In this document: piece by piece, positions 7,676 to 19,651 of the stretch | Layout of the letters: every line of letters starts with the position of its first letter | Position numbering within the stretch: the first letter of the stretch is position 1 | Source of the DNA: Bacteroidota bacterium | Lineage (GTDB): Bacteria > Bacteroidota > Bacteroidia > Sphingobacteriales > Sphingobacteriaceae | Assembly: GCA_013288235.1 (NCBI GenBank) | Contig: JABDCF010000040.1 | Coordinates: forward strand, 349 to 33,041 | DNA length: 32,693 bases | Direction of reading: 5' to 3' | Position numbers and translations under genes: made by a program | Notes under the pieces: model-generated | Database searches by the model: none | Seen by the model: only the letters and a program-made list of their open reading frames with translations | What the model was told of the DNA's origin: nothing

Positions 7676-7886
7676 TATTTTTTATTTTTTTTACACGATT
7701 TAACAGATATTAACGATCACCGTGATTTTTTTAATGAAAAGACGCTTTTGAGTAGGGGAATGTTACAGGGGATTTTGGATTCATTTTTTTAGATAGCGCG
7801 ACTCCGCCCGTTCATCTACGCTTGAATTATTGATCATTGCATCTGTCAACGAACATAAGTTTCATTCAATTCCGCCCCGGACAGGT

Positions 7887-8255
7887 TCAAATTAATTTAA
7901 TACCAGGTATAAAGGCGAAATCTTTGATATTATAAGTATAAAGTGGAATTTGATGGATTACGGCTGTGGCCGCTATAATGGCATCAGGTATTTGAAGATT
8001 GTGGCTTAACTTATAGTTTTCAACAAGATTGGCGGCCATTTTTGAGGTGGCAATATCAATATCAACCACGTCATAATACCTGATCTTTCGTTTCATTTGC
8101 GCCAATTCCACTTTATTACCCATTCCCTGGTAAAGTTCCATCAGGGTTATAACGGAAAGTGCAATCTGGTCTAATCCGATTTCCTGCAATCGTTCAATAG
8201 TGGTCTGCCTTCCATTAAAGGCATGAATGAAGATGTTGGTATCGCATAAAACCAA
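7887..8255 (-). CDS. vapC: VapC-family PIN-domain toxin
   Basis: PIN-domain ribonuclease, toxin of a type II toxin-antitoxin pair. Its 122 residues are typical. Acidic active-site candidates are D5 (CDTNIF), E40 (LMELYQG), D91 (IPDAIIAA) and D112 (YNIKDF), all present, so the enzyme looks intact. The start is a TTG at 8253-8255: the frame has a stop (TAG) two codons upstream and no ATG near, and the TTG places LCDTNIF where PIN proteins begin. It lies downstream of, and overlaps in another frame, the antitoxin frame. Translational coupling from the antitoxin would explain the weak start. Confidence 0.85.
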   Translation of the reverse strand: MVLCDTNIFIHAFNGRQTTIERLQEIGLDQIALSVITLMELYQGMGNKVELAQMKRKIRYYDVVDIDIATSKMAANLVENYKLSHNLQIPDAIIAATAVIHQIPLYTYNIKDFAFIPGIKLI

Positions 8256-8491
8256 TATCTAAGATCGGTTTTCCTCTGCCAGGCATCTTTACGGATATTT
8301 TCTAATGACCGTGGATTGTTTGCCCATATACCAAACAAACTTGTCGGGTCGATTTTTTTATCACCTTTTATTACCGGTATAACATTGTCATCGGCAGAAA
8401 TTACCTTAACCTTATTTATTTTAAATATTTTGAATAAAGCAGATAGTTTTTCCATCTCGCTTTTATTATCAATTTCAATAGTTATTTTCAT
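8171..8491 (-). CDS. VapB-like antitoxin, frame runs 85 nt into vapC
   Basis: Partner antitoxin of the PIN toxin. It starts with MKITIEIDNKSEMEKL at an ATG preceded by AAGGGG, one of the few good ribosome sites here. The toxin-binding tail contains LFGIWANNPRSLENIRKDAWQRK, which resembles the end of other small Bacteroidota antitoxins of PIN toxins. Those proteins usually stop at about this point (75-80 residues, from memory). Here the frame continues another 30 or so residues inside vapC in a different frame, giving 106 residues. Either the overlap is real or a small indel removed the original stop near 8255. The upstream methionine of the open frame (8533) is not needed. Confidence 0.7.
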   Translation of the reverse strand: MKITIEIDNKSEMEKLSALFKIFKINKVKVISADDNVIPVIKGDKKIDPTSLFGIWANNPRSLENIRKDAWQRKTDLRYWFYAIPTSSFMPLMEGRPLLNDCRKSD

Positions 8492-8530
8492 AACAGACCC
8501 CTTTTTAATTCTGATTGTCGCAGAACAAAA

Positions 8531-8538
8531 CAAAGCTA
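8531..8538 (-). promoter_or_regulatory. Probable -7 element for vapBC (TAGCTTTG)
   Basis: The minus strand reads TAGCTTTG, a perfect TAnnTTTG match, about 40 bp before the antitoxin ATG. No clear -33 TTTG is seen, so the call rests on one element. Confidence 0.45.
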
Positions 8539-8657
8539 CAATTTTAAAATGATTTAAGAGCGGCAGTTTAACCGCAACGTCAAGACAATATCCGCAACCA
8601 AAATCCTGAATTCCGAAATAGAATCAGTGCAATCAAAAAAATCAGTAAAATCAGCGG

Positions 8658-9554
8658 TCAGTTCTTCTGCTGCGATTGGTATTTGAGCCCATTAGCCGGG
8701 TCAACCTCGTTTAATACATTCATGACAGCCACCCTCTGCTGTCCGTCAGCCTTGCTAAAAATTGAAATAAATTCATCGGCTTTCGCTGTGAAAAACACAA
8801 GAGGGAACATCGCGCCAACGCGCTGCCTGTCGACCTGGGAAAGGGAGGGTACTAAATCGGCTATAACTTTACGGCCTTTATTAGCATTGTCCGACATGAT
8901 ATCCAACCCGTTCCGATGATAATCGTACATCAGGCTGCGCAATGGCTGGTAAAGTTTATTATTCAAATTTTCGGATAGCCAGTAACGGTTTGTCGTACCA
9001 TCAAACGCCTTCCATCCTTTATATGATGATGTTTGCGCATTGGTAACAACATTTAAGGCTGCTGTAAAATAGGGGGTTCCCCCATAGCGCGAAAAAGTGT
9101 CATAATCCATGCCTACTATTATATAGGCATAAAAAGCCATTATCGAGGCCACGTTACTCTGAAAATTCTGATCTGTATAATCAATAGTTTGTCCTTCGGT
9201 ATAAGTAAAGTCAATGTCTTTATCTAAAACATTTAATAAGGTTGAGGTATAAGTTGAATTATATACAGGCCTTGATGATTGCACCTGTAGCTCACCGCTA
9301 TAGTTACTGCTGCCATCCCATGTAGTAACATTTAATATGAAATTGCAGTTGATCCGCTCCTGCGGCAAAATATTATCAGCGCTCCATTTACGTCCATTCA
9401 AAAAGTCTTTCATCGCTGTTTCAAGTGCCTGGAAAGCATGCTTATTGGTAGTTTGCACCTTGGGCGCAACAACCTGCACACGGGCATTTAAATCCTGCGC
9501 GGTGGCAACGCCGCTTAAACAAAACAATAAAAAACATATACTAAGCGCTTTCAT
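8658..9554 (-). CDS. porD: DUF4835 family protein, probable type IX secretion protein PorD
   Basis: A 298-residue secreted or periplasmic protein with a clear signal peptide (MKALSICFLLFCLSGVATAQ, cleavage after TAQ). The mature part begins LNARVQVVAPKVQTTNKHAF and contains the DUF4835 features I recall: QERINCNFILNV, the YNSTYTSTLLNVLDKDIDF segment, and a long C-terminal helical part. DUF4835 members are annotated as PorD of the type IX secretion system in Bacteroidota; that functional link is from general knowledge and not visible here. The ATG overlaps the coaBC stop by 4 nt (ATGA), so the two are translationally coupled. In many relatives recN follows next, but here VapBC and the M56 cassette intervene. 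Confidence 0.8.
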   Translation of the reverse strand: MKALSICFLLFCLSGVATAQDLNARVQVVAPKVQTTNKHAFQALETAMKDFLNGRKWSADNILPQERINCNFILNVTTWDGSSNYSGELQVQSSRPVYNSTYTSTLLNVLDKDIDFTYTEGQTIDYTDQNFQSNVASIMAFYAYIIVGMDYDTFSRYGGTPYFTAALNVVTNAQTSSYKGWKAFDGTTNRYWLSENLNNKLYQPLRSLMYDYHRNGLDIMSDNANKGRKVIADLVPSLSQVDRQRVGAMFPLVFFTAKADEFISIFSKADGQQRVAVMNVLNEVDPANGLKYQSQQKN

Positions 9555-10753
9555 CCTTTTATAAGTTCAGTAATTTTATAGCATATATCACGGGCAACCT
9601 CTTCTTTACTTTTAAGGCCGTAAACGGTTTTTTGCAAATTGCAGTCTATAATGGTTATTTTATTGGTGTCTTTCTTAAAACCAGCCCCTTCATCATTTAG
9701 CGAATTTAGCACAATAAAATCAAGGTTTTTCTTTTTCAGCTTTTCAATAGCATTTTTTTCTTCATCATTGGTTTCTAACGCAAAGCCCACCAGTATTTGG
9801 CCCTCTTTTTTCTGCGACCCCAGCAAACTTAAAATATCAACCGTTCTTTTTATTTCGATACTCAGATTATTATCGTTTTTTTTAATTTTTTGCTGCGCGA
9901 CAGTCGATGGGGTATAATCGGCTACTGCGGCACTCATGATACAAGCTTTTGCAGTTTTAAAATGAGGCACACATGCATTAAGCATCTCGGCTGCCGAAGT
10001 TACGTCAATACGTTTAACAGCCGATTGTTTACTCACCTGCGCCGAGGGCCCCGCAACCAGCGTAACATCAGCGCCCAATCGTGCCAGTTCATCGGCAATG
10101 GCAAAGCCCATTTTGCCTGATGAATGGTTACCAATAAAACGTACCGGGTCAATAGCCTCATAAGTTGGGCCGGCGGTAACCAACACTTTTTGATTAACTA
10201 ACGGTAGTTTTTTTTTAATATTTTCGGTTATAAAGGCAATTATCTCTTCAGGTTCGGCCATACGTCCCTCGCCATGAAGGCCACTGGCCAGTTCTCCATT
10301 ACCAGGCGGTATTAATATATTGCCAAAAGATTGAAGCTGGCTGATGTTTGATTGTGTAGCGGCGTGTTTCCACATGTCCAAATCCATTGCCGGGGCGAAA
10401 TACACCTCGCATTTTGCAGAAAGGTACACCGCCATCAGTAAATTATTACACAATCCATTAGCCATTTTAGCCAGTGTATTTGCACTTGCAGGTGCAATAA
10501 CCATAAAATCAGCCCATAAACCCAACTCCACATGATTATTCCATTCACCATTTTCGGGCGTAAAATAATCAACAAGCACCGGGTTTTTCGAAAGTGTGGA
10601 AAGTGTTAAGGGGGTGATAAAATTCGTGGCGTCGGGGGTCATTACAACTTGTACGTTAGCTCCTGCTTTTATTAACAGCCTAACCACTAATGCTGATTTG
10701 TAGGCCGCTATACTTCCGCAAATACCTAAAACAATGTTTTTACCTTCAAGCAT
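9551..10753 (-). CDS. coaBC: Bifunctional phosphopantothenoylcysteine decarboxylase / phosphopantothenate-cysteine ligase
   Basis: Carries out two consecutive steps of coenzyme A synthesis: ligation of cysteine to 4'-phosphopantothenate, then decarboxylation to 4'-phosphopantetheine. The 400 residues match the usual fusion. The N-terminal flavoprotein domain (1-190) has GICGSIAAYKS, the NHVELG active-site His region near 73, the APASANT flavin loop, and PAMDLDMW where the family motif is P-x-M-N-x-x-M-W. The Asn is Asp here, which I believe is common in this phylum. The C-terminal CoaB domain starts near VLVTAGPTYEAIDPVRFIGN, followed by SSGKMGFAIA and the KIKK segment. It is cotranscribed with porD and separated from rpoZ by a strong terminator. 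Confidence 0.96.
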   Translation of the reverse strand: MLEGKNIVLGICGSIAAYKSALVVRLLIKAGANVQVVMTPDATNFITPLTLSTLSKNPVLVDYFTPENGEWNNHVELGLWADFMVIAPASANTLAKMANGLCNNLLMAVYLSAKCEVYFAPAMDLDMWKHAATQSNISQLQSFGNILIPPGNGELASGLHGEGRMAEPEEIIAFITENIKKKLPLVNQKVLVTAGPTYEAIDPVRFIGNHSSGKMGFAIADELARLGADVTLVAGPSAQVSKQSAVKRIDVTSAAEMLNACVPHFKTAKACIMSAAVADYTPSTVAQQKIKKNDNNLSIEIKRTVDILSLLGSQKKEGQILVGFALETNDEEKNAIEKLKKKNLDFIVLNSLNDEGAGFKKDTNKITIIDCNLQKTVYGLKSKEEVARDICYKITELIKG

Positions 10754-10798
10754 ATGCCACCTAACCCCTTAAAGGGGGATTTATAATTTAAAATTAAC

Positions 10799-10828
10799 AA
10801 AAAACTCCCTATTGGGAGTTTTTTTTAT
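10799..10828. terminator. Bidirectional intrinsic terminator between rpoZ and coaBC
   Basis: AAAAAACTCCC, a 4-nt loop and GGGAGTTTTTTTT form a stem with A and T runs on both sides. It should end the bamD-rpoZ transcript, so coaBC needs its own promoter. A smaller hairpin lies at 10843-10862 (CTCCGCC/GGTGGAG, one G-T pair). Confidence 0.85.
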
Positions 10829-10869
10829 TATATAACTTTTGCTCCTCCGCCACACGGTGGAGGGTGGGG

Positions 10870-11202
10870 TTATTCTTTTGTAGGGTTGCGATAATAAACT
10901 TTATCCTCCAAAAATTCCTGGATAGCTACCAACGAAGGTTTAGGTAGTTTCTCGTAGTATTTGGATATTTCAATTTGCTCGCGGTTTTCAAAAACTTCTT
11001 CCAGGTTATCATTTGATGATGCAAATTCCGAAAGCTTTTGGTGCAATTCTTCCTTTACATTGTTTGATATCTGGTTAGCCCTTTTCGACATAATTACCAG
11101 CGATTCATAAATGTTGTTGGTTTTTACATCTAATTCGCGTAAGTCGCGGGTTACTGTGCTGCTCGCTACTGCAGGCTTATTAATATTGTTGTTTGCGTTC
11201 AT
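10870..11202 (-). CDS. rpoZ: DNA-directed RNA polymerase omega subunit, Bacteroidota type
   Basis: A 110-residue protein resembling the Bacteroidota RpoZ-like family, which assists assembly of beta' into RNA polymerase. The recognisable part is TVTRDLRELDVKTNNIYESLVIMSKRANQI, where the NIYESLVIMSKRANQI helix corresponds to the omega core (the R-x-N/x-E...A-x-R region of RpoZ). The C-terminal tail (EQIEISKYYEKLPKPSLVAIQEFLEDKVYYRN) is an extension seen in this phylum. It starts 7 nt after the bamD stop, so the two form an operon, a common arrangement in relatives. The sequence is distant from proteobacterial RpoZ, so the call rests partly on context. Confidence 0.85.
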   Translation of the reverse strand: MNANNNINKPAVASSTVTRDLRELDVKTNNIYESLVIMSKRANQISNNVKEELHQKLSEFASSNDNLEEVFENREQIEISKYYEKLPKPSLVAIQEFLEDKVYYRNPTKE

Positions 11203-11209
11203 ATCAAAT

Positions 11210-12142
11210 TTAATTACCTATTTTTTTATTGTCGTTACCTTTTTCTGATGGTGGCGTTCCTAATACTGTATCCTTTTTTGACTCAATCTTCTTGGCAATC
11301 CTTGGGTTGCTAAATGCCTCAGCTAATACACTTTTAGCTCTTACTATTCCCTGGTTGCTTTCTTTAATATAATCCTTAGCGTCTTTCAAATATTTACTAT
11401 TCGGATATCCGTCTACAAACTGCTGCGCAAAAGCGATAGCCTGGTTGTAGCGATCTTCCTGGTGGTCTTCCCGGCTATGAAAAGCATATTCATATTGAGC
11501 CTTAATAGTTAGAAAGTTGATTTCCTCGGCGTATTTGGTATCGGGATAATCACGTAATGTATTGCCAAATGAAATAACTGCCGCCTGGTAGTCACTGATG
11601 GTTAAATACAGCTTCGAGTTGGCGTATGATTTTTCCTCCAGCTTATCGCGCAGGTTTTGTATCAGTTTACTTGCTTCAGCAACCCTATCGCTCTTTGGAT
11701 ACAAGTTTATAAACAACTGCAGCGCGTCAATCGCACTGTTTGTATTGGTTTGATCAAGCGAAAAGATCGGGGAATCAAGATAATAGCAATAAGCCGCCAT
11801 AAACCTGCACTCTTCGGCCCTCGCACTTGAAGGATACGTTTCAGCAAATGTTTTAAAGTGATACCTTGCCGAAGTATAATCCCTTAGCTTGTAGTTAGTA
11901 TAAGCATAATAGTAAAACAAGTCTTCAGCTTCCGCACGGCCCCTGTAACGTGTTACCAGGTCATCAAATAACCCTAAAGCTTTCGAGTACTCTTTTTTGT
12001 TGTAGAGCTTTATTGCTTCGGAGTATTTTTTAGCGTTATCATTACTGGTACGCAGTTTTTCATATTTACTTTTACAACTGCCCAGTGTAATAATTAATAA
12101 AGCAAATACACAGGCTAATAACGTTAGTTGTTTTTTAAACAT
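11210..12142 (-). CDS. bamD: Outer membrane protein assembly factor BamD
   Basis: Outer-membrane lipoprotein of the BAM complex, which inserts beta-barrel proteins. The N-terminus is a lipoprotein signal (lipobox LGSC, Cys at residue 23). It is followed by TPR units: residues near 40-75 (YSEAIKLYNKKEYSKALGLFDDL), 77-110 (DLFYYYAYTNYKLRDYTSARYHF), 130-160, 175-205 and 230-255. Length 310 fits the Bacteroidota form. The C-terminal tail is charged and low in complexity. It leads the bamD-rpoZ operon. Its promoter -7 box ends 4 nt before the ATG, which would make the mRNA leaderless. Confidence 0.93.
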   Translation of the reverse strand: MFKKQLTLLACVFALLIITLGSCKSKYEKLRTSNDNAKKYSEAIKLYNKKEYSKALGLFDDLVTRYRGRAEAEDLFYYYAYTNYKLRDYTSARYHFKTFAETYPSSARAEECRFMAAYCYYLDSPIFSLDQTNTNSAIDALQLFINLYPKSDRVAEASKLIQNLRDKLEEKSYANSKLYLTISDYQAAVISFGNTLRDYPDTKYAEEINFLTIKAQYEYAFHSREDHQEDRYNQAIAFAQQFVDGYPNSKYLKDAKDYIKESNQGIVRAKSVLAEAFSNPRIAKKIESKKDTVLGTPPSEKGNDNKKIGN

Positions 12143-12146
12143 TTTG

Positions 12147-12177
12147 CAAAGATAAGGGAATAATATAAAACAGTCAA
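12147..12177 (-). promoter_or_regulatory. bamD promoter, apparently leaderless
   Basis: The minus strand reads TTG (12175-12177), 20 bp, then TATCTTTG (12147-12154), a perfect TAnnTTTG match. Only CAAA separates it from the bamD ATG at 12142, so transcription should begin at or within a base or two of the start codon. Confidence 0.65.
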
Positions 12178-12516
12178 TTATAATTTTAGCAATGAATTTA
12201 TGCGCCCATTTCTCCGTTTCAAGATGGGAGCGCTCTAATTTTTGGCTAATATATAACGCTTGTTTTACCTGCTATATATATATAGGCATGATTTAACATC
12301 TTTTAACAGCTTGAGGGTGATTTGCAATCAACCCTTGGCCGTTGCAGTTTCGCCGTTATGGTATTACGCCTATATATAAGGTGGTAGCTGTTATAACTTT
12401 TGTTTCATTATTGACCTGAAAATCTCAAACTGCCCACTGCTCACCGCCCACTGCAAACTTTTTCAACCTTATTATCAAAGTGTTAAACCTACACCTCCAT
12501 TATTTCTTACAAAGCA
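12178..12516. other. Noncoding spacer between bamD promoter and rRNA promoters
   Basis: No gene is visible. An inverted pair rich in TATATATAGGC lies at 12268-12286 and 12367-12383, about 80 bp apart. GCGCCCAT (12202-12209) and ATGGGAGCGC (12225-12234) can form a hairpin followed by TCTAATTTTT, a possible weak plus-strand terminator. Confidence 0.5.
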
Positions 12517-12547
12517 TTTGAAAAATACAAAATAGTGCTTACCTTTG
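12517..12547 (+). promoter_or_regulatory. rRNA promoter P1
   Basis: TTTG at 12517-12520, a 19-bp spacer and TACCTTTG at 12540-12547 match the Bacteroidota -33/-7 consensus exactly. GCAG follows, as in P2. Confidence 0.85.
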
Positions 12548-12610
12548 CAGCCCGCAAACGAGATAGCGGGTTGTTCTTAAAAGCAAGCTGAAAAATAAAA
12601 AAAAATAAAG

Positions 12611-12641
12611 TTTGCAGTAACAAAAAAGGTTCTTACCTTTG
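12611..12641 (+). promoter_or_regulatory. rRNA promoter P2
   Basis: TTTG at 12611-12614, 19 bp and TACCTTTG at 12634-12641. The spacing and the stretch TTACCTTTGCAG are the same as in P1, 94 bp upstream. Tandem promoters are usual for rRNA operons. Confidence 0.85.
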
Positions 12642-12977
12642 CAGTCCCAAAAGAAAGGGGCGCTAAATGAAGCGAATGACGAAAGCGATTTTCGTTATTA
12701 AAAATTGAAAAAGTAATCATTGTTAAAGGTGATAACAAAATAAAATCTGAACCGTGACGGGGAAGATGAAAAGTTCTTAAAAAGTATAGAAAATCATGTA
12801 GCGTAACAGCCTTTAAGAGCTGAAAGCAGAAAGGTAAAAGCTTTGAGCTTTAGACTTTGAGTTTTAAGCTTTCGAAAGGCGGGTTATGAAAAGAAGAGAG
12901 AATGGATACTGTAAAAAGAATAATTTTTTACAGATTCTATTATTAATAATAGGTCAGTGAACAAACAAACACATTAT
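12642..12977 (+). other. rRNA leader with boxA-like sites and 16S processing arm
   Basis: The transcribed leader holds GTTCTTAAAA at 12773-12782 (another copy at 12573-12582 between P1 and P2), similar to boxA antitermination sites. It also holds a GCTTTGAGCTTTAGACTTTGA arm (12840-12860) that can pair with the 16S trailer at 14529-14549. No open reading frame looks real. Confidence 0.6.
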
Positions 12978-14500
<1,523 letters not shown>

Positions 14501-14860
14501 TGGAGCAGTATCCAAAAGAGGCGAAAGGTAAAAGGCGAAAGCTGAAAGCCTTTGCCACTCTCGTCAAAAAAAGCATAACAGCCGTGGCTGTTAGCTGCAT
14601 GATTCTATTCTTTTTTGTAATTATTGAATTAATGAATTATCGGATTATAGAATAAGGGGAACCCAATCAATAATTCAGTAATTCAATCAATCAATCAATA
14701 ATTAATAAATGGAAAACCCAAAAGATGAAGCCATAGGTAATGGTGCAAAACATCTGAGGAGCAAGATTGTAAGGAATTTACGAATTACGATTTACGAATT
14801 ACGATTATCGGAAACGGAACAAATCGTAAATCTAAAATCTGCAATCGTAAATGAAAAGAC
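14501..14860 (+). other. 16S-tRNA internal transcribed spacer with short-period repeats
   Basis: Three different repeat blocks follow each other: GCGAAAGG/GCTGAAAG (14521-14550), AATTATTGAATT/AATCAATCAAT (14610-14705), and TTTACGAATTACGA/TCGTAAAT (14775-14851). The first pairs with the 16S leader; the second and third are self-complementary. No gene is present. Confidence 0.65.
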
Positions 14861-14935
14861 AGTCCTGTAGCTCAGTTTGGTTAGAGCACTACACTGATAA
14901 TGTAGGGGTCAGCAGTTCAAATCTGCTCGGGACTA
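14861..14935 (+). tRNA. tRNA-Ile (anticodon GAT)
   Basis: Acceptor stem AGTCCTG/CGGGACT, D-arm GCTCAGTTTGGTTAGAGC, anticodon stem CTACA/TGTAG with GAT at 14896-14898, T-arm GCAGTTCAAATCTGC. The discriminator is A. CCA is not encoded (CAT follows), so it must be added after transcription. Confidence 0.95.
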
Positions 14936-15026
14936 CATTTAAGCCTAAAGTCGTAAGTAAGAAGTCGGAAGTCAAAAAAGACTTAAGACTTAGAACTTAA
15001 GACTAAGGACTTAAGACTTATCTAAC
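14936..15026 (+). repeat. Spacer hairpin of AAGTC/GACTT repeats between the tRNAs
   Basis: Left copies (GTCGTAAGTAAGAAGTCGGAAGTC) and right copies (GACTTAAGACTTAG...ACTTAAGACTTA) are complementary around an AAAAAA loop. This could form a long imperfect stem between tRNA-Ile and tRNA-Ala. Confidence 0.6.
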
Positions 15027-15103
15027 GGGGGATTAGCTCAGCTGGCTAGAGCATCTGCCTTGCACGCAGAGGGTCAACGGTTCGAATCCGTTATTCTCCA
15101 CCA
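15027..15103 (+). tRNA. tRNA-Ala (anticodon TGC)
   Basis: Acceptor stem GGGGGAT/ATTCTCC with two G-T pairs, D-arm GCTCAGCTGGCTAGAGC, anticodon TGC at 15061-15063 in CTGCCTTGCACGCAG, T-arm ACGGTTCGAATCCGT. CCA is encoded at 15101-15103, unlike the neighbouring tRNA-Ile. Confidence 0.95.
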
Positions 15104-15333
15104 AGTTAAGCTAAAAGCCGAAAGCGAAAAGCACAAAGCCCTTAAAAAGCTTTCAGCTTTAGACTTTAAGCTTTAAGCTCAGCAAAACGTTCTTTGACAT
15201 ATTGGAAGAAGTAAATTGAAAGAGAAGACAACAGTATAGAGGACTGTTGAGGCTCGGAAGTATGTGTAAACATATGGAAGACGCAACAAGAATCAAAAAA
15301 GCATACATACCGAGCAAAAGGCGGTATCGTAGA
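15104..15333 (+). promoter_or_regulatory. tRNA-23S spacer: hairpin, boxA and 23S processing arm
   Basis: A GAAAGC/GCTTTC-type hairpin (15110-15178) is followed by GTTCTTTGACA at 15189-15199, a good boxA antitermination match. Next comes an arm at 15208-15237 that is complementary (25 of 30) to 18314-18343 beyond 23S. Together they form the probable RNase III processing stem of pre-23S rRNA. Confidence 0.7.
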
Positions 15334-18208
<2,875 letters not shown>

Positions 18209-18520
18209 CATAGCAGGTAAATTGGTTGATTGAGTGGAATAAGTTGATTAAGTGAGTGGTTGTAAAACTGCAAAACCAAATCACCCCAAAAAACTCAATC
18301 AACTACAGACTAAATACTGTTGTTTTCTCAATCTACTTACTTCTTTCAATTATGTTTAAGTTTATGGTCATTAGTCACTTGTCATTAGTCATTGGTACTA
18401 AGCAGGCGGATAAAGACAGTAAACAAAATAAAAAATAAGTTATAGGCTCCAGGGCTCAAAAGTTAAACCGTATGCAAATACCAATGACTAATGACCAATG
18501 ACCAATGACTAAAAGAAATT
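18209..18520 (+). other. 23S-5S spacer with processing arm and large hairpin
   Basis: It contains GGTTGATTGAG/CTCAATCAAC repeats (18222-18303) and the 23S processing arm 18314-18343. A hairpin of GTCATTAGTCATTGGTAC copies (18365-18399) against ACCAATGACTAATGACC copies (18479-18511) encloses an A-rich loop. No gene is seen. Confidence 0.65.
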
Positions 18521-18629
<109 letters not shown>

Positions 18630-18635
18630 ATCTTA

Positions 18636-18675
18636 AAGAAGCCTTTGTTCTAACGAACAAGGGCTTTCTTGTTTT
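18636..18675 (+). terminator. Intrinsic terminator of the rRNA operon
   Basis: AAGAAGCCTTTGTTC, TAAC loop and GAACAAGGGCTTTCTT form a long stem followed by GTTTT, directly after 5S. Confidence 0.85.
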
Positions 18676-18680
18676 ACAAC

Positions 18681-18850
18681 TTTCCGAACAGGGAAGTTAT
18701 ACTCGCTCCAGGGGAGTCCTGTGGACCAGGGCCGATGGTAATGTCCGGCTGAAAGACGGATGGCAGAGTAGTGCGGCGTCAAATCTTATCGCCTTTAATA
18801 GTGCAATTCAAAAAGCCGTTGCCCATTTCAACGAAAGCTTTCTTGTTTAG
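18681..18850 (+). pseudogene. Degenerate second copy of 5S rRNA plus terminator
   Basis: From TTTCCGAACAGGGAAGTTA the sequence follows 5S (TTCCGAACAGAGAAGTTA), then CAGGGCCGATGGTA (5S: CAGAGCCGATGGTA), GGCAGAGTAG (5S: GGGAGAGTAG), GGCGTCAAATCTTA (5S: GGTGCCAAATCTTA) and finally GAAAGCTTTCTTGTTT, like the end of the operon terminator. The 5' third of 5S is missing and there are small insertions, so it should not make working 5S. An 81-codon frame crossing it is not a gene. Confidence 0.8.
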
Positions 18851-18911
18851 CATCTACCACATTCAAAATTAATCGCTGGTCTTTATAGGGCATTGGAGGC
18901 TTAGAACGGTA

Positions 18912-19604
18912 CTAAGCCAATGCAAATAGCAAAGCTGCGTCTGCATGCAATACGGCTGTGTCAAAAACCGGTACTGAACAATCACCTTGCTGTATTAGTA
19001 ATGGTATTTCTGTGCAGCCCAATATAATGCCTTCAGCACCTTGGGTAATCAGATGATTTATGATATCTAAATACTTACGTTTTGAACTTTCTGTAAGGAT
19101 ACCGCGAACCAATTCCAGTTCAATAATCTGATGAATAATTTTCCGTTGCTCATCTGTAGGTATTATAGGTGCGAGTCCATTTGAAATCAGTTCATTTCTA
19201 TAAAAATCTTCAGACATGGTGAACCTCGTCCCCAGCAGGCCTACATTTTTGATGCCGGCTTCTTTTATTGCATCTATGGTGGGGGTTAAAATATGCACTA
19301 AAGGAAGTTCTGTTTTTACCTGTACTTCAGCAAAAACCTTATGCATTGTATTAGTTGCTATCAAACCAAATTCAGCTCCTGCTTGCTTCAGTTTATCAGC
19401 GGCCCGGGCCAGGTCCATGCTTATCTCATCCCAGCGGTTTTCTTTGCGCCACTGATGGTATTTCTCAAGATTGACGCTATAAATAATTATTTCAGGATAT
19501 GAGTAATCACCAAACATTTCAACATATTTCCTGGTAATATGCAGATAATAAGAAACTGTAGATTCGGGGCTTAACCCTCCAATAATGCCTATTTTTTTTA
19601 ACAT
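18912..19604 (-). CDS. Aspartate/glutamate-type amino acid racemase
   Basis: Cofactor-independent racemase of the Asp/Glu racemase superfamily, about 230 residues, cytoplasmic. I take the ATG at 19604 (MLKKIGIIGGLSPEST) and not the one eight codons upstream, since the family starts at this strand. The two catalytic positions are Thr84 in IATNTMHK and Cys197 in ILGCTEIPLL. A Thr/Cys pair in place of Cys/Cys is the pattern described for E. coli YgeA, a broad-specificity racemase, so substrates other than aspartate are possible. D-amino acids could feed peptidoglycan or signalling (inference). It is alone on its strand, downstream of a small gene of unknown function and converging on the rRNA operon. 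Confidence 0.85.
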   Translation of the reverse strand: MLKKIGIIGGLSPESTVSYYLHITRKYVEMFGDYSYPEIIIYSVNLEKYHQWRKENRWDEISMDLARAADKLKQAGAEFGLIATNTMHKVFAEVQVKTELPLVHILTPTIDAIKEAGIKNVGLLGTRFTMSEDFYRNELISNGLAPIIPTDEQRKIIHQIIELELVRGILTESSKRKYLDIINHLITQGAEGIILGCTEIPLLIQQGDCSVPVFDTAVLHADAALLFALA

Positions 19605-19651
19605 GCTATTTTGGGTTAAAACTCGCAAAAAAAAATCGTTATAAAAATGGG

